Shown one piece after another: positions 25,788 through 33,770 of a stretch of 64,000 nt of DNA. The notes beneath the pieces were generated by a model. That model saw only the letters and a list, made by a program, of their open reading frames with translations, ran no database searches and was not told the origin of the DNA. Position 1 is the stretch's first letter. Every line of letters starts with the position of its first letter. The DNA comes from a virus, in IMG/VR virus record IMGVR_UViG_3300047564_004815, positions 1 to 64,000 of that record. The stretch is one strand, 5' to 3'. The position numbers were made by a program, and so were the translations under genes.

Positions 25788-26729
25788 TTAGGCCAAGGTT
25801 TGCTTGATAGGACCACGAGGATTGAGGATATTACGGGCGACGATTTCACGGGTGTTAGTCCGCAAGATGCCGTCACGGAACTCCAAGAACTGCTCGGCGT
25901 CGGCCAACATGTAGGCCACGCCCAAGAACCGCTGCGGCGGCAAGTAGTACAAGATGTTCTCGGGGATGACGTCCTCGTTGTTGGTCAGAACCCACTTGAG
26001 GCCGAACCACGACTTGTACTTGAACTGCTCGCCCTTAGGCCCGAATTCGATGATGGGCTCCATCACCAAGCTGCCGACTTCGGCGGAGTTCCACTTCAGG
26101 ACGTCGTGGTACGTGATTTCGTTCGTCATCACGAGTTCCATGTCCAAGCGGTTACGCGACATCGCCTTCTTGGCGTCGGCAATGATGTCCTTGGTCAGCG
26201 GCGCAGCGGTAGCCAACGCGTTGGTGGCCGCAAATCGCGCCACACAGCGCTCAATCGCTTCGACCAGCGAGATGTCTTCGACGACCAGAATGTCGTTATG
26301 TGCAATGCTTTCCAGGTAACTTCTGATGGGGAAGCTGTTGGCCAGCAACTGCATCTCGGTCAAAGTGATCATTTTGGTCTTGATGGGCTTGAAGTAAACC
26401 CGCGCCAAACGCGACCGGAACCACACTTCCTTCGACGGCTGCATGAAGTCAACGGCCGTGGCGAGGTACTCGCCAAACCGTGGCTCAACCGGCACCAGGG
26501 TCGAAGGAACGTCCGGGTTCCGCTCGTCGGGCTGCAACTCGGCGTTGCTGATCGGGCGGTAGGCCAAAACACGACGCGAGATACCGTCCTCGCGGAGGAT
26601 AGACAGAATCAATTCTTCTTTAATGACGCTGGCCAACTTGCTGATGGTTTCAGCGTTTCCGGACTTCAACCGAGCCACGAAGCCTTCGTTAACGGCTTGC
26701 GTCTCAGCAAAACTCATAGGGTGATCCAT
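25788..26729 (-). CDS. Major capsid protein (probable, HK97-like)
   Basis: 313 residues. The pattern 'LREDGISRRVLAYRPISNAE', 'EVWFRSRLARVYFKPIKTKM', 'ITLTEMQLLANSFPIRSYLE', then 'NILYYLPPQRFLGVAYMLAD' near the end is like the compact HK97-type capsid proteins of several large myophages. Codon use is strongly biased (GC-rich, few rare codons), as expected for the most abundant virion protein, and this bias also produces a 533-codon open frame on the other strand. RBS GAGAGG. Neighbours fit: accessory capsid protein upstream, connector downstream, prohead protease and packaging genes nearby. No direct alignment could be made. Confidence 0.75.
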   Translation of the reverse strand: MDHPMSFAETQAVNEGFVARLKSGNAETISKLASVIKEELILSILREDGISRRVLAYRPISNAELQPDERNPDVPSTLVPVEPRFGEYLATAVDFMQPSKEVWFRSRLARVYFKPIKTKMITLTEMQLLANSFPIRSYLESIAHNDILVVEDISLVEAIERCVARFAATNALATAAPLTKDIIADAKKAMSRNRLDMELVMTNEITYHDVLKWNSAEVGSLVMEPIIEFGPKGEQFKYKSWFGLKWVLTNNEDVIPENILYYLPPQRFLGVAYMLADAEQFLEFRDGILRTNTREIVARNILNPRGPIKQTLA

Positions 26730-26753
26730 TTTCGGCGACCTCTCTTACGTGAA

Positions 26754-27296
26754 TTACAAGGTGATGCGGCACTGAACCGAGGTGGTTCCAGTGACAGCAC
26801 TAGGGGCTTCCACATATCCGATGACCCGGTCACCGACAACCGTACCGAAGTCAGCAGGGCACAATTTACCGTTAAGCACAGTCAGCGACCGGCCGGCGGT
26901 GTAGCTCGCGAGCGTGACAGCCGCGCCACCGTGCGTACCAATGAACAGCGCTTCGACCGGCCACACCGCAAGGATAGAACCGAACAGGCCCGTCGGGGCG
27001 TCGGTCAGTTCGGAGCCGGGGAACTCGTCCGCGATGACGGGCTGCTGAATGATGACTTCAGCATTACCGGTGAAGACCAAGTACGTGGAGCGCTTGGCGT
27101 CCGCCGCCTGCTCAAACTTGCCAGGGGCCGCAACCGACGGCGCAAGGAAGAAGCCGTCGTGGACGATGTCGGCCGCCACCGCGCCTGCCACCAAGGGGCA
27201 AGGAACGCGGGCGTACACGCCGCCTTGCATTTCAAATTTGTTGTCTTGGAACGTTTTGCGCAGGCTACCCGGCGCGCCGAAAGAAATGTTTGCCAT
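26754..27296 (-). CDS. Probable capsid decoration/accessory protein
   Basis: 180 residues, beta-rich with many Gly, Val and Thr, strong RBS (AGAGGAG). The N-terminus ('FGAPGSLRKTFQDNKFEMQG') and a Gly-rich body resemble head-decoration or capsid-stabilising proteins placed directly upstream of major capsid genes in many phages. Codon bias is similar to the major capsid gene, suggesting high expression. No specific family is recognised, so the call rests on position and composition. Confidence 0.68.
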   Translation of the reverse strand: MANISFGAPGSLRKTFQDNKFEMQGGVYARVPCPLVAGAVAADIVHDGFFLAPSVAAPGKFEQAADAKRSTYLVFTGNAEVIIQQPVIADEFPGSELTDAPTGLFGSILAVWPVEALFIGTHGGAAVTLASYTAGRSLTVLNGKLCPADFGTVVGDRVIGYVEAPSAVTGTTSVQCRITL

Positions 27297-27320
27297 TTTA
27301 ATCTCCTCTAAGCCGAGTGA

Positions 27321-27329
27321 ATTATCACC
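27321..27329 (-). promoter_or_regulatory. Candidate promoter for the capsid accessory/major capsid genes
   Basis: Minus strand reads GGGTGATAATT 23-33 bases before the start codon, leaving room for a transcript start and an AGAGGAG ribosome site. Shares the GGTGATAA core with the elements at 20264 and 47848. No -35 element seen. Confidence 0.4.
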
Positions 27330-27343
27330 CTGTAACGCAAAAC

Positions 27344-28300
27344 TTACCGATTGAGCTGGGAAAGACAGAAATCATCGAAACTGGTACCGCGGCCAGCGTT
27401 AAAGCCCCCGTCCGCCCCTGCGACGTCAGAAATTACTTCACCTAGCCGTGCAGACTTGGCGTGCGCCGGTGCAATCCGCTGCACGGTCTGCGCGAGCACG
27501 TCCGAAGCTTCGGGGCTACCGTAGAATACAGCGGCATACTTATCAATCTCATCTGTAGCGATCGCACCGGACGCGCAAAGCTCGTTCGCTCTTTTGAGCG
27601 CTTCGTCGCGCTTTGGGATGTCCGCTAGGATCGCTGCAGCTTTCTCAAGGCTAGTTAGCGCCTCTTGTATACGAGCAATTTTAGGGTCCATGTTCTGCGC
27701 GCCCTCCTGCGGTTTTAAGCCTTCTGCTTGATGAATTTGATTCATAATCGTGCCGGATCCAACCAGTGTAGCGGTGTCGGTACTGAAGTTCTTGACCTTT
27801 TTACCTAGCTCGCCGCCTACGCCGGGCACGGCGACACCGTGCAGGGTATGGGCATAAGCACTTGGGTTACGCCCGTGCTCCGTCAGTACTTTTGCCAAGT
27901 CTAGGTCGGAGTGTGAGTGTTCCCTTATCAAGTTATCTAAACTTTGCCGCAAGCTTGCACCGTGCTGCTGCAGCTTCGCGTCGCTAGAGCCCTCGTAGTG
28001 TTGTAGAGTGTCTTTAATGCGCTTTATGTGCTCAGGTTCCAGCTTTATGTCTTCTTTACGTGCGTGACCAAGCCAGTTGCCCACCGTGTAATCAACTTTT
28101 TCCCCGGCACGGGCTGCGGTCTCACCCCACTTTGCAGGGCTCAGTGCACTGGGAACGTTAAGCGCCGGGTTTCCTGTCGCCTTTCGTAGGGCCCACTGCG
28201 CGGGCCTGTGCGTCAGGTAATCCGCCGCCCCCAGTACAAGACTGGAGTTGCGGGGGTTTACCAGCAAGCTATGAAGTTCGGAGTTGATAGGCGTGGGCAT
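27344..28300 (-). CDS. Unknown protein in the head operon
   Basis: 318 residues. N-terminal 150 residues helical and basic with several His; a Gly-rich part at about 150-165; C-terminal part helical and alanine-rich ('ALTSLEKAAAILADIPKRDE'). Weak ribosome site. No family recognised. Position between repeated-module proteins and the capsid accessory gene suggests an internal or assembly protein of the head. Confidence 0.78.
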   Translation of the reverse strand: MPTPINSELHSLLVNPRNSSLVLGAADYLTHRPAQWALRKATGNPALNVPSALSPAKWGETAARAGEKVDYTVGNWLGHARKEDIKLEPEHIKRIKDTLQHYEGSSDAKLQQHGASLRQSLDNLIREHSHSDLDLAKVLTEHGRNPSAYAHTLHGVAVPGVGGELGKKVKNFSTDTATLVGSGTIMNQIHQAEGLKPQEGAQNMDPKIARIQEALTSLEKAAAILADIPKRDEALKRANELCASGAIATDEIDKYAAVFYGSPEASDVLAQTVQRIAPAHAKSARLGEVISDVAGADGGFNAGRGTSFDDFCLSQLNR

Positions 28301-28318
28301 AGCGCGTGCAGTCTGTGG

Positions 28319-28519
28319 CTACTGCGGGTTCTGCAAAGCGTTTACATAACTGGCATACTGCAGGTTTTTGTAAATGTTTACCAAAGCCGCAGTTTTATAC
28401 GCTTCTTGCTGCGCGCCCACCAACTCCGGTAGCTCCAGCTCCAACGTTTCTCTTGCTGTCTTTAAAATATCTTGTGCTTCTTTAAGGAGCGCGTCGCGCT
28501 CCGACAGCCATTTCGACAT
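28319..28519 (-). CDS. Small helical head-region protein
   Basis: 66 residues from the ATG at 28519 (RBS GGCAGG); a longer frame from 28567 would overlap the upstream gene and add a stretch of arginines, so it is not preferred. Fully helical ('WLSERDALLKEAQDILKTAR', then 'ELPELVGAQQEAYKTAALVN'). One base separates it from the upstream 77-residue module protein. No family recognised. Confidence 0.7.
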   Translation of the reverse strand: MSKWLSERDALLKEAQDILKTARETLELELPELVGAQQEAYKTAALVNIYKNLQYASYVNALQNPQ

Positions 28520-28520
28520 T

Positions 28521-28754
28521 CTATACCTGCCCGTACGCCGCAAGCGTCTCGTAATACGCCTGGTCAAATGCCAACTTCTCCTGCTCTGCCTGCAGGATCT
28601 GCGCGTATTCAGGATCCAGTGCAGCTAGCTTCGCTGTGTGCTCGTTAAACGCGGCGTCGAACAGCGCCTCTGTCTGCTCCGCTTCGTAAACGGCCGCCTG
28701 CTTAAGCAGCTCCTGCTCGTAAGCTTGATGTTGCAGTTGTGCGTAGATACTCAT
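28521..28754 (-). CDS. Repeated-module protein 3 (77 residues)
   Basis: Residues about 30-72 carry the module 'ALFDAAFNEHTAKLAALDPE' + 'YAQILQAEQEKLAFDQAY', shared with the next two genes. Helical and acidic. Preceded by a 'LLKQAAVYEAEQ' stretch that also recurs in the family. Tandem paralogues in a head operon may be internal head, scaffold-like or protease-processed proteins; function unknown. Confidence 0.82.
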   Translation of the reverse strand: MSIYAQLQHQAYEQELLKQAAVYEAEQTEALFDAAFNEHTAKLAALDPEYAQILQAEQEKLAFDQAYYETLAAYGQV

Positions 28755-28787
28755 TTCGTACTCCTGTTGGTTATGACGGGGACGGGT

Positions 28788-29018
28788 TTAAGCGATGCCA
28801 TACTGCGCCAGCGTAGCGCGGTAGGCCTCGTCGAAGGCTATTTTCTGCTGCTCAACCTGCAGCATCTCCGCATAGCTAGGGTCAAGCGCAGCCAGCTTTG
28901 CCGTGTGCTCGTCGAACGCGGCGTCAAACAGGTCGGCGTAAGCCGTCTCCGCGGCGCTTTTTTGCACGTACGCGGCCCAAAATGCGTTCTCAGTAAGCGC
29001 GTCTTCTACGGACTTCAT
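28788..29018 (-). CDS. Repeated-module protein 2 (76 residues)
   Basis: Same module at about residues 29-70: 'DLFDAAFDEHTAKLAALDPS' + 'YAEMLQVEQQKIAFDEAY'. RBS GGAGG lies inside the end of the upstream gene. About 60 percent identical over the module to the 28521-28754 product. See that entry for possible roles. Confidence 0.83.
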   Translation of the reverse strand: MKSVEDALTENAFWAAYVQKSAAETAYADLFDAAFDEHTAKLAALDPSYAEMLQVEQQKIAFDEAYRATLAQYGIA

Positions 29019-29020
29019 TT

Positions 29021-29587
29021 TTAGAAACCTCCAAACTGATTAAAACCGCGGGCCCCCATCTGTTGTTGCACGTGCAGGACGGCATCCTCAAAGCCTTGGT
29101 TAAAGGCCGCCTTCTCTTGTTCCGCCGCCAATAGCTGAGCGTAGCTAGGATCGAGGCTTGCCAGCTTTGCAGTGTGCAGCTCAAAAACTTCGTTGAACAG
29201 GTCAGCTTCTGCTTGCGCTTCACCTGCTTGCTTGAGCGGCTCCGGTGCGGTGGTTCCAAAAACGTTTTGCCGCGCCATGTCGGCAAGGAACAAAGACGTC
29301 GCTTCCGCAGCGGCCAGTTTGCGCAGGTCTTCAGGCAGCGCCTCGAGGCCCGCAAGGAGATCAAACTCGGTGCTAGCGGACTTTTTCTCGTCCTCTTCTC
29401 CGCCCTTTTCCTTGGCCCGGCGCATGCGCTCTCTGAAAGCGTTGTCTCGCTCCGTCTTTTCGTCCTTGGAATGTTCTTTATCTTTATCTTTGTCTTTCTC
29501 GTCTTTTTTGTCGCTGTCTGCCGCCAGCTTCACACCTTCTTCAGTAAGCTGGCTAATCAGACTCTGTATAAATTCGTTGCTGGCCAT
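29021..29587 (-). CDS. Repeated-module protein 1 with charged N-terminal arm (scaffold-like)
   Basis: 188 residues from the ATG at 29587, chosen for its GAGGAGG site; a GTG at 29611 is less likely. Residues about 20-75 are an extremely charged Lys/Asp/Glu stretch, then a helical part, then the family module at about 135-175 ('DLFNEVFELHTAKLASLDPS' + 'YAQLLAAEQEKAAF'). A charged coiled region plus position between prohead protease and capsid genes is scaffold-like, but no scaffold family is recognised. Confidence 0.78.
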   Translation of the reverse strand: MASNEFIQSLISQLTEEGVKLAADSDKKDEKDKDKDKEHSKDEKTERDNAFRERMRRAKEKGGEEDEKKSASTEFDLLAGLEALPEDLRKLAAAEATSLFLADMARQNVFGTTAPEPLKQAGEAQAEADLFNEVFELHTAKLASLDPSYAQLLAAEQEKAAFNQGFEDAVLHVQQQMGARGFNQFGGF

Positions 29588-29615
29588 TAAAGCATCCTCC
29601 TCAGTAGGCACTTAA

Positions 29616-29621
29616 ATTATA
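29616..29621 (-). promoter_or_regulatory. Candidate promoter for the repeated-module genes
   Basis: Minus strand TATAAT (followed by TTAAG) 29 bases before the ATG at 29587, with a GAGGAGG ribosome site in between. It overlaps the stop region of the upstream gene. No -35 element. Confidence 0.42.
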
Positions 29622-29931
29622 CGCGCGGGTGCACTTCGTCGTGTAAGCCGTAGAATTTGCGCGCTGTACGCCGCACTAAACTTGTTGCGGCGTCCGCAAT
29701 CGGCCGCATCAGCACGCCGTCGATAACGCCGCCCATACTACCACCAAGTAAAGACGTGCCGCCGGCACCGCGCGGATTACTCATGAGCCCGTACGCGACG
29801 TTGTTGAGTGAGTTACGCGCCATATCGGCTTTGTGCGCGTCGAAGTATGCCGCAGTCGCACGTGCGTGCTGCTGCACGTCTTCCATTACGGCCCCGTGCT
29901 TGATTAGCTGGTACGCCTCGAACGGCCGCAT
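29617..29931 (-). CDS. Small Gly-rich head-region protein
   Basis: 104 residues. N-terminus 'MRPFEAYQLIKHGAVMEDVQ' resembles the short N-terminal pattern of several neighbouring proteins (see findings). A Gly/Leu-rich stretch at about 58-80 ('GTSLLGGSMGGVIDGVLM') could be membrane-interacting. Start overlaps the stop of the protease gene (TAATG). No family recognised. Confidence 0.78.
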   Translation of the reverse strand: MRPFEAYQLIKHGAVMEDVQQHARATAAYFDAHKADMARNSLNNVAYGLMSNPRGAGGTSLLGGSMGGVIDGVLMRPIADAATSLVRRTARKFYGLHDEVHPRV

Positions 29932-31361
29932 TAAAAGTCTCCAAAGCTCGTGGTGTAGGCGCTGTGCAGCTGCGCCGCACCGTAGCCAAATTCGCCGCTA
30001 GCTTTCTTGTGAATTCCGTGGTACACCGCCAAGTACGGAAGCAGCCCCGCGTCTAGGTTAACGCGTAAGTTTGCCGCTTTAATTATAGGCGCGCGCATGC
30101 GCCGCGGAGTGACGAACGGTTCTATGTACGAACGTTTCTCTGCAAATGGCCGAACTAGGTTCATTACACGCTCTACGTTCGCAAAACTTTTACGCGCAAA
30201 CTTAATTTGCGCGTTTTGCGCAATTTCATCCCGCCAGCCATCAACGGGCGGAACGTACACCACAGCTTGGTCCAGTTCGTACGCGAGTTTTGGTGTGAGC
30301 GCATCCGAACCGAACGTAACGTAGTACAGTTCTGAGGGGCGCAAGCACATACCGAGTTTAGCCAAACCGGCGGTCACTTCGTCTAAACTAAACTGCCTCA
30401 GCTTGTCCAGGACGGGCGGCGGCAGTACCGGCTCGTTTTGGTACAGGGTTTGAAACTCGTCCAAGACCACATCCAGCGGGAGATCCGGTCCCTGTTTCTC
30501 AATCTTCGCCGATTTTGCCACCGGGTTGCTCGCGAGAGTACGCGTGTCTAAGCGCGCCTGATCACGCGCCACCTTCATGATTGAAAGGGCCTCCGGCGCA
30601 GCGGGACTCTCGACGCAAGACTCGTCGAAGAAATGCGGGAAGTCATTTATCATGCAGACCGGCGTACCGTCTTCTTTAATTTGCCGCAAGCTGTACGCGC
30701 TGGTACCGGGCTTGATGTGTACGCAATACTGCGCGCGGGTGGGCGCAAGGTTTTGGCAAATGCTGCACCGGTCAAACGGCACGCGCGCTGCCATCGAGGT
30801 CCCGATCGTTGCCCCGTTATCTAGCCTGTCTGCCCACTTTTTACCTTTGGTGCGGTCAATCCAGATTAGGTTCTCTACGCGGTGCATCCGGTTGTTCCAA
30901 AACGTGTTCTGGATTCCGCCGATTGCCAACCGGGGATCCGTATTACGATGCTCCTCAAACACATGGCCTTTAAGAAAGGTCTTGTAGCCCCAGCCTGGAC
31001 GGATACGAGCTTTGAACTTATCGAAGAAGCTCATAGCTGTGTCTGCCGGCGGAAGCCCGAGCAGCGCTTTCTCCGGGAACGCGTCGCCGTTGTTGTTGAC
31101 GCCCCAAAATTCGCTCGCGCCCAAGCCGATTACCAAGGCGTACACCCTGCCCGGTACGGCTTTTACGTTGTGGCACTCCGCTAAAGCTTCTTCCGCCGCC
31201 GCAGTCTTAACTTGGTGCTGCCCAACGGAGCGCCGGTCGTCGACCTCTAAGCCACGAGACGTTTGCGCCAGTTTAACTACGCGCGACTCACCTGTGTTCA
31301 ACGAGTGGTCGTCACCGAGCGCGATGTGCTTCTCAAGGTGGGGCGGGTGTTGCATTTTCAT
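29931..31361 (-). CDS. Prohead maturation protease
   Basis: 476 residues. Residues 73-100 ('YALVIGLGASEFWGVNNNGD') followed by 'KGHVFEEHRNTDPRLAIGGI' (131-150) and 'NGATIGTSMAARVPFDRCSI' (182-201) match the gp21/SPO1-type prohead protease pattern: an Asn-Gly-Asp block, a catalytic His in 'H.N.Dp..aiG' (H138) and a Ser in 'G..iG.SM' (S189). C199, C202, C213 and H215 form a likely zinc site after the Ser, also seen in large-phage relatives. The C-terminal 250 residues are an extra helical part. It would trim capsid and internal proteins before packaging. The scaffold-like and capsid genes follow in the same direction. Confidence 0.83.
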   Translation of the reverse strand: MKMQHPPHLEKHIALGDDHSLNTGESRVVKLAQTSRGLEVDDRRSVGQHQVKTAAAEEALAECHNVKAVPGRVYALVIGLGASEFWGVNNNGDAFPEKALLGLPPADTAMSFFDKFKARIRPGWGYKTFLKGHVFEEHRNTDPRLAIGGIQNTFWNNRMHRVENLIWIDRTKGKKWADRLDNGATIGTSMAARVPFDRCSICQNLAPTRAQYCVHIKPGTSAYSLRQIKEDGTPVCMINDFPHFFDESCVESPAAPEALSIMKVARDQARLDTRTLASNPVAKSAKIEKQGPDLPLDVVLDEFQTLYQNEPVLPPPVLDKLRQFSLDEVTAGLAKLGMCLRPSELYYVTFGSDALTPKLAYELDQAVVYVPPVDGWRDEIAQNAQIKFARKSFANVERVMNLVRPFAEKRSYIEPFVTPRRMRAPIIKAANLRVNLDAGLLPYLAVYHGIHKKASGEFGYGAAQLHSAYTTSFGDF

Positions 31362-31362
31362 A

Positions 31363-32214
31363 TTAGAGATTTAGGTCTTTTTTGTAGTTATGGTGCAGCA
31401 TAGCAGCAGCTGCCTCACCCACAACCGGCGCGAAGGGCCCAGTGGGGAGCGCCAATGTGGAGGTCCCAAGCGACGTCAAGTATGGGTGCTTAACGACAAA
31501 AGGAAGCTCGCCAGACCGCCCTTGCGCTTTCTCGCGGTCAGCGTAATGCGAACGCGCGGTGTAGTGCAATACAGGCGCGGCGCCATACATTGCACCCGCA
31601 GCGGCAAACGGGCCGCCCACCAGCGAGGCGGGTATTCCCAGTGCGTAACGGGTAGCGTACGGGTGGTTTAAGGCGAAAGACTCGACTTTATCCTGAAAAG
31701 AAGGTTCCGTAGCCGTAGGCGAGGAGGCTTCAGCCGGGACAACCGCCGTCTCGGCCGCAATCTTAGCCATCGCAAATTGGTACCCTGCAGCGTACGCTGC
31801 GTCTAGCCGCTGGTTGTACATTTGACCCGTCCTTTCGGTTGCTGAGCTCATTTTCTGTAAAGCAAACGGGTCTGTCGCGCCGTACGCCTGCTCTACCGCC
31901 TTGCGCTTGTTATCGACGTCGTTGTGCCCCTTCATGGCGCCCGCGCCCAAGCCCACAAGTCCGCCAGCGCCGGCCATACCGAGCGTGCCGCGGAACCCCG
32001 CGTTGTGCTTACGGAGCAAGATACCTGTACCTATGCCCACCGCGCTACCTACGGCGCCGCCCTCTAAAATACCTTTCGCGTAGTGCGGCGTGGGATTTAT
32101 GACCACGTCAGTAGGGTCGTCCTCGTGACGCGCGAATGAAAACTGGCTCGCGGCCTTAAGGCCCGTGTTTTGCGTTTGCAAGCTGCTTACGGCTAAAGAT
32201 CCAAGAGTGTGCAC
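31363..32214 (-). CDS. Gly-rich membrane-active candidate of the HPY family
   Basis: 283 residues, GTG start with AGGAGG. Two Gly/Ala-rich hydrophobic zones: about 48-95 (glycine-zipper pattern 'GGAVGSAVGIGTGILL') and about 190-275. It has 'NHPYATRYALGIPASLVGG' and 'ELPFVVKHPYLTSLGTST', the second matching a motif shared with the 55685 and 56995 products. A middle helix carries 'AGYQFAMAKIAAE'. Such proteins may be packed in the head and inserted in the host membrane at DNA entry; that is inference. Adjacent to the protease gene. Confidence 0.8.
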   Translation of the reverse strand: MHTLGSLAVSSLQTQNTGLKAASQFSFARHEDDPTDVVINPTPHYAKGILEGGAVGSAVGIGTGILLRKHNAGFRGTLGMAGAGGLVGLGAGAMKGHNDVDNKRKAVEQAYGATDPFALQKMSSATERTGQMYNQRLDAAYAAGYQFAMAKIAAETAVVPAEASSPTATEPSFQDKVESFALNHPYATRYALGIPASLVGGPFAAAGAMYGAAPVLHYTARSHYADREKAQGRSGELPFVVKHPYLTSLGTSTLALPTGPFAPVVGEAAAAMLHHNYKKDLNL

Positions 32215-32287
32215 CGCGTCGCCTCCTAAGGTTGCACGAGCCAGCGGTAGGCCGGCTCGTGCGCTGTGCCGTTTTACTTATCTATTG

Positions 32288-33067
32288 CTAGATCAGCCCC
32301 ATCTGCCGCAACGCGAATTGCTGGCCCAGATAGGCGGCGGCCTTAACTTCGTCGCCCGCGGGCTGCATCATCTGATGTACACCGTAACCGAGCCCGCCAG
32401 CCGCCGCGACTCCCAGACCGGCGATGCCAGCGCGCTCCAAACGGCTCCGATTATGCCACAAGGCGTCAGCGGCCTGCGAACCGAGACTGCGAACCGCGGG
32501 CGTATGGCTCTGTGGGCCCGGTACTTTTTTGTTTGCTTCTTGGCGGATTTCAAGCATGTCTTGCAGCACCTGCTGCTTTTCTTGCTCCTTTAGAAACGCG
32601 TCTTGGCGCTGCTGTAAACTCTTGGGGCTAACCGGCTGCCGCTTAATTACATTGCCATTCGCGTCGTACTGCCCGCGTTCAGGCGCACTCAGGTTCTCTT
32701 TCATTTTGTTAATTGCGAATTGGCGCTGTTCTTCGGTCAGCGCCTGCTTGTTCATCATGTAAACGTACTCGGCGAACTTGATCGCTTCGTCCACCACAGC
32801 GGCGGCCTTCACGTCAGCCTGCATCTGCATCGAGGGCGAAGAGCCAGGGGCAGGAGTCGAGTAGCCGGCTCCGGCGTCAGCCGAACCCGAGATCAGCGCC
32901 ATAGCCTGCATGTTAGCGCGGTTTTGTGCCAAGGCGGACGACGTTGCCTCGACAGCGTCGCTGTCCATGTGCCCGCTGTTCACGCCCATGCCCACTTGCC
33001 CTGGAATCAAGGCATCAGACGCCTGCTTCGACAGCAGGTCTACGTACAGATCGTAAGGGGTTGTCAT
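32288..33067 (-). CDS. Unknown virion-type protein, Ala/Gln-rich
   Basis: 259 residues, RBS GGAGG. N-terminus 'MTTPYDLYVDLLSKQASDAL' fits the shared 'PYxxYLxK' pattern. Middle part is a Gln/Lys/Glu-rich coiled-coil-like helix (about 120-185). C-terminus has a Gly-rich hydrophobic hairpin ('GIAGLGVAAAGGLGYGVHQM') followed by 'AYLGQQFALRQMGLI', similar to the helix motif in the 31363 product. Preceded by a 130-base gap with a conspicuous inverted repeat. Likely an internal head protein. Confidence 0.78.
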   Translation of the reverse strand: MTTPYDLYVDLLSKQASDALIPGQVGMGVNSGHMDSDAVEATSSALAQNRANMQAMALISGSADAGAGYSTPAPGSSPSMQMQADVKAAAVVDEAIKFAEYVYMMNKQALTEEQRQFAINKMKENLSAPERGQYDANGNVIKRQPVSPKSLQQRQDAFLKEQEKQQVLQDMLEIRQEANKKVPGPQSHTPAVRSLGSQAADALWHNRSRLERAGIAGLGVAAAGGLGYGVHQMMQPAGDEVKAAAYLGQQFALRQMGLI

Positions 33068-33097
33068 TTTGTAGCTTCCTCCACAGTCAGCTTTGTA

Positions 33098-33147
33098 TGT
33101 GCAATCACGTCACCAGAGAGATTATCGAACCGTGATCAAATTGCACA
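33098..33147. promoter_or_regulatory. Inverted repeat in the leader of the 32288 gene
   Basis: Perfect 8-base arms TGTGCAAT (33098-33105) and ATTGCACA (33140-33147), extended inward by CACG (33106-33109) / CGTG (33131-33134) with a 5-base bulge. It lies 31 bases upstream of the 33067 start codon. It could be an operator or an RNA leader hairpin; no T-run, so not an intrinsic terminator. Confidence 0.5.
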
Positions 33148-33197
33148 TTTTGGGGCCCTTTTAAATTGAGTAAAAGTGTAAATCCGGAGCGTACTGG

Positions 33198-33770
33198 TCA
33201 TAACAAAGGCGAAACAAGCTTCGATCCGACATCCGCGGCCTGCAGCAGTGGCATGAAGGGCGCAGAACGCGTTTTTGTCATAGACTCTTGCGTGCGCACC
33301 AGTTCCATATACGTTGTGTGGTCGACGCCGTCGTAGTTCAACATGCGTTTAATTAAGGAGCCGGCGACGATGTGGTCTTTTGCGACGTCCGGCGCGGCGC
33401 GGGAGATGGACACGAAAAGCTCGCGCACGCGGCTTGGCTCTTCGCGCGCCAGTTCAGGGTAGCGCTGCAGCATGTCCTTGTAGGCGGAGTTTAACTGCAT
33501 CTGCGAAACACTCGCCGCACCGCCTAACATAGCACCTGCCGCTGCAGTTGCGGTGCCCAACGCCATCAACCCGTGCCCGGGCATAAAAGCGCTCCGCGCG
33601 TTAGCCGGCAAAGACCTCGGAAAGTTACGGTTCAGGAGCATACCTGCACCGGCAAGGAGCCCGCCGCCTATACCGCCTGTAAGGAGGCTTGGAATAGCCG
33701 CCGAGACTGGCGACGCGTAAGCGGTAATCGGAGCGTGTGTTACGCTGGGCAACTGACGGTCGTTATACAT
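33198..33770 (-). CDS. Gly-rich head-region protein
   Basis: 190 residues. Two short hydrophobic glycine-zipper segments at about 29-46 ('LLTGGIGGGLLAGAGMLL') and about 68-88 ('LMALGTATAAAGAMLGGAAS'), then a helical C-terminal half ending with 'LLQAADVGSKLVSPLL'. The composition resembles the neighbouring glycine-rich proteins although the HPY motif is absent. Start overlaps the end of the upstream gene by 8 bases. Confidence 0.78.
   Translation of the reverse strand: MYNDRQLPSVTHAPITAYASPVSAAIPSLLTGGIGGGLLAGAGMLLNRNFPRSLPANARSAFMPGHGLMALGTATAAAGAMLGGAASVSQMQLNSAYKDMLQRYPELAREEPSRVRELFVSISRAAPDVAKDHIVAGSLIKRMLNYDGVDHTTYMELVRTQESMTKTRSAPFMPLLQAADVGSKLVSPLL

Noticed and set aside
25710-27311. 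533-codon open frame on the plus strand
   Set aside because: It lies opposite the major capsid and accessory genes, has poor start context and an Arg/Gln/His-rich composition typical of antisense frames created by biased codons.
29400-29560. Simple-sequence repeat in the charged arm of the 29021 gene
   Set aside because: The Lys/Asp codon run is part of a real protein segment with mixed codons and no exact DNA repeat.
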